A DNA stretch of 6,819 nt from the NCBI GenBank assembly GCA_903926695.1, contig CAIYKK010000147.1, forward strand, positions 1 to 6,819. The letters are read 5' to 3'. How positions within the stretch are numbered: position 1 is the first letter of the stretch; the number at the start of each line of letters is the position of its first letter. The translations under genes and the position numbers were made by a program. The DNA comes from an uncultured Burkholderiales bacterium (GTDB taxonomy: Bacteria > Pseudomonadota > Gammaproteobacteria > Burkholderiales > Burkholderiaceae_C). Positions 6,607 to 6,819 of the stretch are shown one piece after another. The notes beneath the pieces were generated by a model. It was not told the origin of the DNA and made no database searches. It worked only from the letters and a program-made list of their open reading frames with translations.

Positions 6607-6661
6607 GCAACGCTGCGATGGGTTCAGGGTCGCCCGGTAAGCCCAGCGCCGCACCACCAGT

Positions 6662-6700
6662 AAAGCCCCGGCCTATTGCGTAACAGACCGGGGCTTTTTT
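6662..6700 (+). terminator. Intrinsic terminator with no assigned gene
   Basis: AAAGCCCCGG (6662-6671) and CCGGGGCTTT (6688-6697) form a perfect 10-bp stem with a 16-base loop, and six T follow from 6695 to 6700. The T-run lies on the + strand. On the - strand only three T follow the stem, so + strand termination is favoured. The previous terminator is more than 300 bp upstream and no gene lies between, so the transcript ended here is unknown. Confidence 0.85.
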
Positions 6701-6728
6701 GCAACGGCGTTGCGCATACTGCAACGCC
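6701..6728. repeat. Short overlapping inverted repeats
   Basis: GGCGTTGC (6706-6713) pairs with GCAACGCC (6721-6728) across seven bases. The same central arm also pairs with GCAACG at 6701-6706, just after the terminator T-run. Only complementarity can be seen and no function is suggested. Confidence 0.45.
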
Positions 6729-6744
6729 CAAGGCATGCCATTGA

Positions 6745-6810
6745 GGGCTTCAAGCCCGTCTGCTTGGTAGCCCTTTGACTCATAAAAAGAGCTACACGCC
6801 CGGCTTGAAG
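6745..6810. repeat. Nested imperfect palindrome, possibly an interspersed repeat
   Basis: The outer arms CTTCAAGCC (6748-6756) and GGCTTGAAG (6802-6810) enclose inner arms GTAGC (6767-6771) and GCTAC (6791-6795). A competing hairpin, GGGCT plus CAAGC (6745-6755) with GCTTG plus AGCCC (6762-6773), shares the left part. This nested layout resembles intergenic palindromic repeats found in multiple copies in bacterial genomes, but copy number cannot be judged from one window. Confidence 0.5.
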
Positions 6811-6819
6811 TTGCAGATG

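Larger units (their letters stand above)
6353..6819. other. Non-coding tail with clustered repeats and structures
   Basis: No convincing protein gene lies in these 467 bases. Open frames here are short or lack a ribosome binding site and recognisable motifs. A - strand frame stays open from the window edge to 6545, but it is low-complexity (repeated Gln-His) and crosses a terminator hairpin. The stretch is occupied by the inverted repeat, tandem duplication, DnaA boxes, hexamer repeat, terminator and palindromes listed separately. It looks like a junction between the conserved operon and an unseen downstream gene. Confidence 0.6.

Noticed and set aside
6545..6817. - strand frame open from the window edge, containing a QHQHQHQH tract
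   Set aside because: It runs through the terminator hairpin and the GGTGCT repeat, has no recognisable motif, and its apparent low-complexity region is only the hexamer repeat read backwards. A real gene end entering from beyond the window cannot be fully excluded.

Overview
This window is the 3' part of a bacterial ribosomal-protein supercluster, followed by an initiator tRNA gene and a short non-coding tail. Everything recognisable lies on the + strand. The order is end of rplF, then rplR, rpsE, rpmD, rplO, secY, rpmJ, rpsM, rpsK, rpsD, rpoA and rplQ, which is the classic spc plus alpha operon order. Protein details point to a betaproteobacterium, most likely Burkholderiales and plausibly Comamonadaceae: the L18 N-terminus begins [11 protein letters not shown], SecY has a GTG start and begins [17 protein letters not shown], and RpoA has 329 residues. 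The family-level call rests on remembered resemblance, not on a search.

Positions 1-2907 are the end of the spc operon. The genes are packed 11-21 bp apart, most with recognisable Shine-Dalgarno sites. The proteins are 50S L6 (last six residues only), L18, 30S S5, 50S L30, L15 and the SecY translocon channel. An 86-bp gap without infA leads to rpmJ (L36). Positions 2994-6223 are the alpha operon: L36, S13, S11, S4, the RNA polymerase alpha subunit and L17. Its later gaps are longer (133, 97 and 61 bp), and each holds an inverted repeat. The rpsD-rpoA gap is the most striking, with a perfect 10-bp hairpin that overlaps an alternative, mutually exclusive pairing.

Eighteen bases after rplQ comes an initiator tRNA-fMet with encoded CCA. 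A plausible promoter for it overlaps the last codons of rplQ, and a very strong intrinsic terminator follows it. The genes therefore form one translation-and-transcription module: ribosomal proteins, the membrane channel that receives nascent chains, an RNA polymerase subunit and the tRNA that starts translation.

Positions 6353-6819 contain no convincing protein gene but are rich in small structures. They hold a 10-bp inverted repeat, a perfect 22-bp tandem duplication, two perfect consensus DnaA boxes in tandem, four copies of GGTGCT, a second strong intrinsic terminator with no obvious gene before it, and two further palindromic elements. I see no evidence for a complete new system. The best leads are the paired DnaA boxes, the orphan terminator with foldable sequence before it, and the switch-like rpsD-rpoA hairpin.
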